This document shows, in pieces, positions 14,045 through 14,965 of a stretch of 14,965 bases of DNA. A program made the position numbers and the translations under genes. The notes under the pieces are model-generated. The model was not told the origin of the DNA. It made no database searches and saw only the letters and a program-made list of their open reading frames with translations. How positions within the stretch are numbered: position 1 is the first letter of the stretch; each line of letters starts with the position of its first letter. The stretch is from an uncultured Clostridia bacterium (GTDB lineage: Bacteria > Bacillota > Clostridia > TANB77 > CAG-508): contig CAKPKU010000039.1 of the NCBI GenBank assembly GCA_934167365.1, positions 1 to 14,965 of the forward strand, read 5' to 3'.

Positions 14045-14072
14045 ATTTTATCACAAATATATGATTTGTCAA
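14045..14072 (-). promoter_or_regulatory. Promoter of the Fe-S assembly operon, with inverted repeats
   Basis: On the minus strand TTGACA (14067-14072) and TAAAAT (14045-14050) are 16 bp apart. ATTTTATCA (14045-14053) and its exact complement (14077-14085) bracket the promoter, and ACAAAT/ATTTGT (14053-14069) lies between the boxes. These could be operator sites for an Fe-S-sensing or other regulator. Confidence 0.7.
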
Positions 14073-14217
14073 TTGATGATAAAATATGAGAAAATCTAAA
14101 ATAATATATAGTTAAATTTGATTTGAAGAAATATTATATGATAAAAAATAAGGTATTAAAAGTGGTATTTCTGAATGAAGTCTTTTTAGTATTATAAATT
14201 AATCTAAATATAGTTAG

Positions 14218-14262
14218 AATAAAATAAAAGAAACCCCAAAATGGAGTTTCCTTTATTTTATT
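14218..14262 (-). terminator. Terminator of the acidic 116-residue gene
   Basis: Two 20-base arms (14218-14237 and 14243-14262) pair with two non-Watson-Crick positions around a 5-base loop. The arms are A/T-rich outside and GAAACTCC-like inside. It lies seven bases after the stop of the gene. Confidence 0.8.
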
Positions 14263-14269
14263 AAAAATT

Positions 14270-14620
14270 CTAAAGATTATTGCAGTATTCTGCATAATCT
14301 TCAAGATCATCCTCATCATAATCTAGAGGACAATAATCATTTGGCATATACAAATAACCTTCTGATGCTATATAATCAGCATCAAGTTCTTTGTATAAAT
14401 CTACATAAATTTTAGTGTTATAGGAAAGACCAAATAACTCACGAGCTTCTTTAATCATATCGGGGATTGAGGTACTCTCCAAATCTTCTGATTCTACAAT
14501 CATAGGATTATTACCTCGATTACGGGTTTGTATAATCCTTGGATTGCCTGATATATCAATAATGATATATCCATTTCCTGAATAGCTTTCAGAGTCAAAA
14601 AATAAAAAATTTTTTGTCAT
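14270..14620 (-). CDS. Unrecognised acidic 116-residue protein
   Basis: The family is not recognised. The start is put at 14620 because AAAGGTGA (14628-14635) sits seven bases before it; the longer frame from 14638 has no ribosome binding site. The protein begins M-T-K-N-F-L-F-F-D-S-E-S-Y-S-G and continues with a probable beta-hairpin (Y-I-I-I-D-I-S-G-N-P-R-I-I-Q). A helix (about 53-64) and a very acidic, Tyr-rich tail (D-Y-D-E-D-D-L-E-D-Y-A-E-Y) follow. There is no membrane segment or signal peptide. It is a monocistronic unit with a perfect-consensus promoter, so it is probably well expressed. The acidic, small, soluble character could fit an inhibitor or a phage-defence or immunity partner, but nothing in the sequence proves this. 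Confidence 0.8.
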   Translation of the reverse strand: MTKNFLFFDSESYSGNGYIIIDISGNPRIIQTRNRGNNPMIVESEDLESTSIPDMIKEARELFGLSYNTKIYVDLYKELDADYIASEGYLYMPNDYCPLDYDEDDLEDYAEYCNNL

Positions 14621-14686
14621 AATAACATCACCTTTCATAAAAAAATGAAAAAATTTTAATACAGCTCCATTTGGGAGTGAGAATAT

Positions 14687-14715
14687 ATTATATCTTTTTT
14701 TGGTAAATATGTCAA
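14687..14715 (-). promoter_or_regulatory. Perfect-consensus promoter of the acidic 116-residue gene
   Basis: On the minus strand TTGACA (14710-14715), 17 bp, TATAAT (14687-14692). The leader is about 60 bases and contains CTCCCAAATGGAG, able to form a small 4-bp hairpin. Confidence 0.88.
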
Positions 14716-14845
14716 TAGTAATTTCATTTTTTGAAAAAGTTTTAGCTAATGTTGAACTAAAATAAGAATTTAATGAAAATATAACAGTAAAAAGATATTA
14801 TAAAGAAAGTTAGAATATTAAGATTGCACCAAAATAACACTAAAA

Positions 14846-14879
14846 AATAAATCGTTGATATATTTATCAACGATTTATT
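14846..14879 (-). terminator. Terminator of the tRNA-Leu transcript
   Basis: A perfect 14-bp stem (14846-14859 with 14866-14879) and 6-base loop. On the minus strand it continues into a T-run, ten bases after the tRNA 3' end. Confidence 0.88.
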
Positions 14880-14888
14880 AACTATAAA

Positions 14889-14965
14889 TGGTGCGGATGA
14901 AGGGACTTGAACCCCCACGTCGTTGACACTGGTTCCTAAGACCAGCGCGTCTGCCAGTTCCGCCA
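14889..14965 (-). tRNA. tRNA-Leu, anticodon TAG (5' end cut by the window)
   Basis: The minus strand gives a long-variable-arm tRNA. Anticodon stem CTGGT/ACCAG encloses loop CTTAGGA, with anticodon TAG (14936-14938) reading CUA. The D arm contains GGCAGACGC, the variable arm has TGTCAACGACG, the T arm has GGTTCAAGTCC, and the 3' end CATCCGC-A-CCA is encoded. The 3' acceptor strand needs a partner GCGGATG, which would be the seven bases just outside the right edge. Confidence 0.93.

Noticed and set aside
1..14965. CRISPR arrays or insertion sequences
   Set aside because: No regularly spaced direct repeats and no transposase frame were seen on either strand.

Overview
The DNA is AT-rich, with strong AAGGAGG-type ribosome binding sites, hairpin/T-run terminators and a glmS ribozyme. 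It carries a sporulation sigma factor fragment and a spore photoproduct lyase. Together these point to a spore-forming member of the Clostridia. The species cannot be named from the sequence alone.

Positions 1-3192 look like the right end of an integrated element. It holds two unrecognised genes (the first cut by the window edge), a terminator, a 54-residue small gene with an inverted repeat around its ribosome binding site, and a 569-residue large serine recombinase. The recombinase stop codon lies inside the target sequence. The reading frame that continues past it (3182-3553) is the C-terminal half of the mother-cell sporulation sigma factor SigK, broken at the conserved I-E-N-E-I sequence. 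This is the arrangement of the skin elements of Bacillus subtilis and Clostridioides difficile, where a serine recombinase excises the element in the mother cell to rebuild sigK. The N-terminal half of sigK should lie left of the window. This is the most interesting feature here.

Positions 3592-7073 hold a terminator that serves both directions, a leftward tRNA-Glu(CTC) with its own promoter, and a two-gene potassium uptake operon (TrkH/KtrB-type channel plus TrkA/KtrA-type RCK regulator). A spore photoproduct lyase gene follows, with what looks like a forespore SigG-type promoter.

Positions 7054-9195 are the leftward glmS unit: promoter, an isolated Shine-Dalgarno sequence, the glmS self-cleaving ribozyme, glmS, and a strong terminator. 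To its right are two small membrane proteins of the same GWK/EWK-IP-YN family, each with its own near-consensus promoter and terminator, followed by uvrC.

Positions 12337-14085 hold a leftward two-gene minimal Fe-S assembly operon, a SufC-type ATPase followed by a short SufB/SufD-type scaffold. No desulfurase or U-type scaffold gene is adjacent. Positions 14218-14715 hold an unrecognised acidic 116-residue protein with a perfect-consensus promoter. The window ends inside a leftward tRNA-Leu(TAG).

Three parts link to sporulation: the split sigK, its recombinase, and the lyase that repairs UV damage at germination. The remainder is ordinary chromosomal housekeeping.
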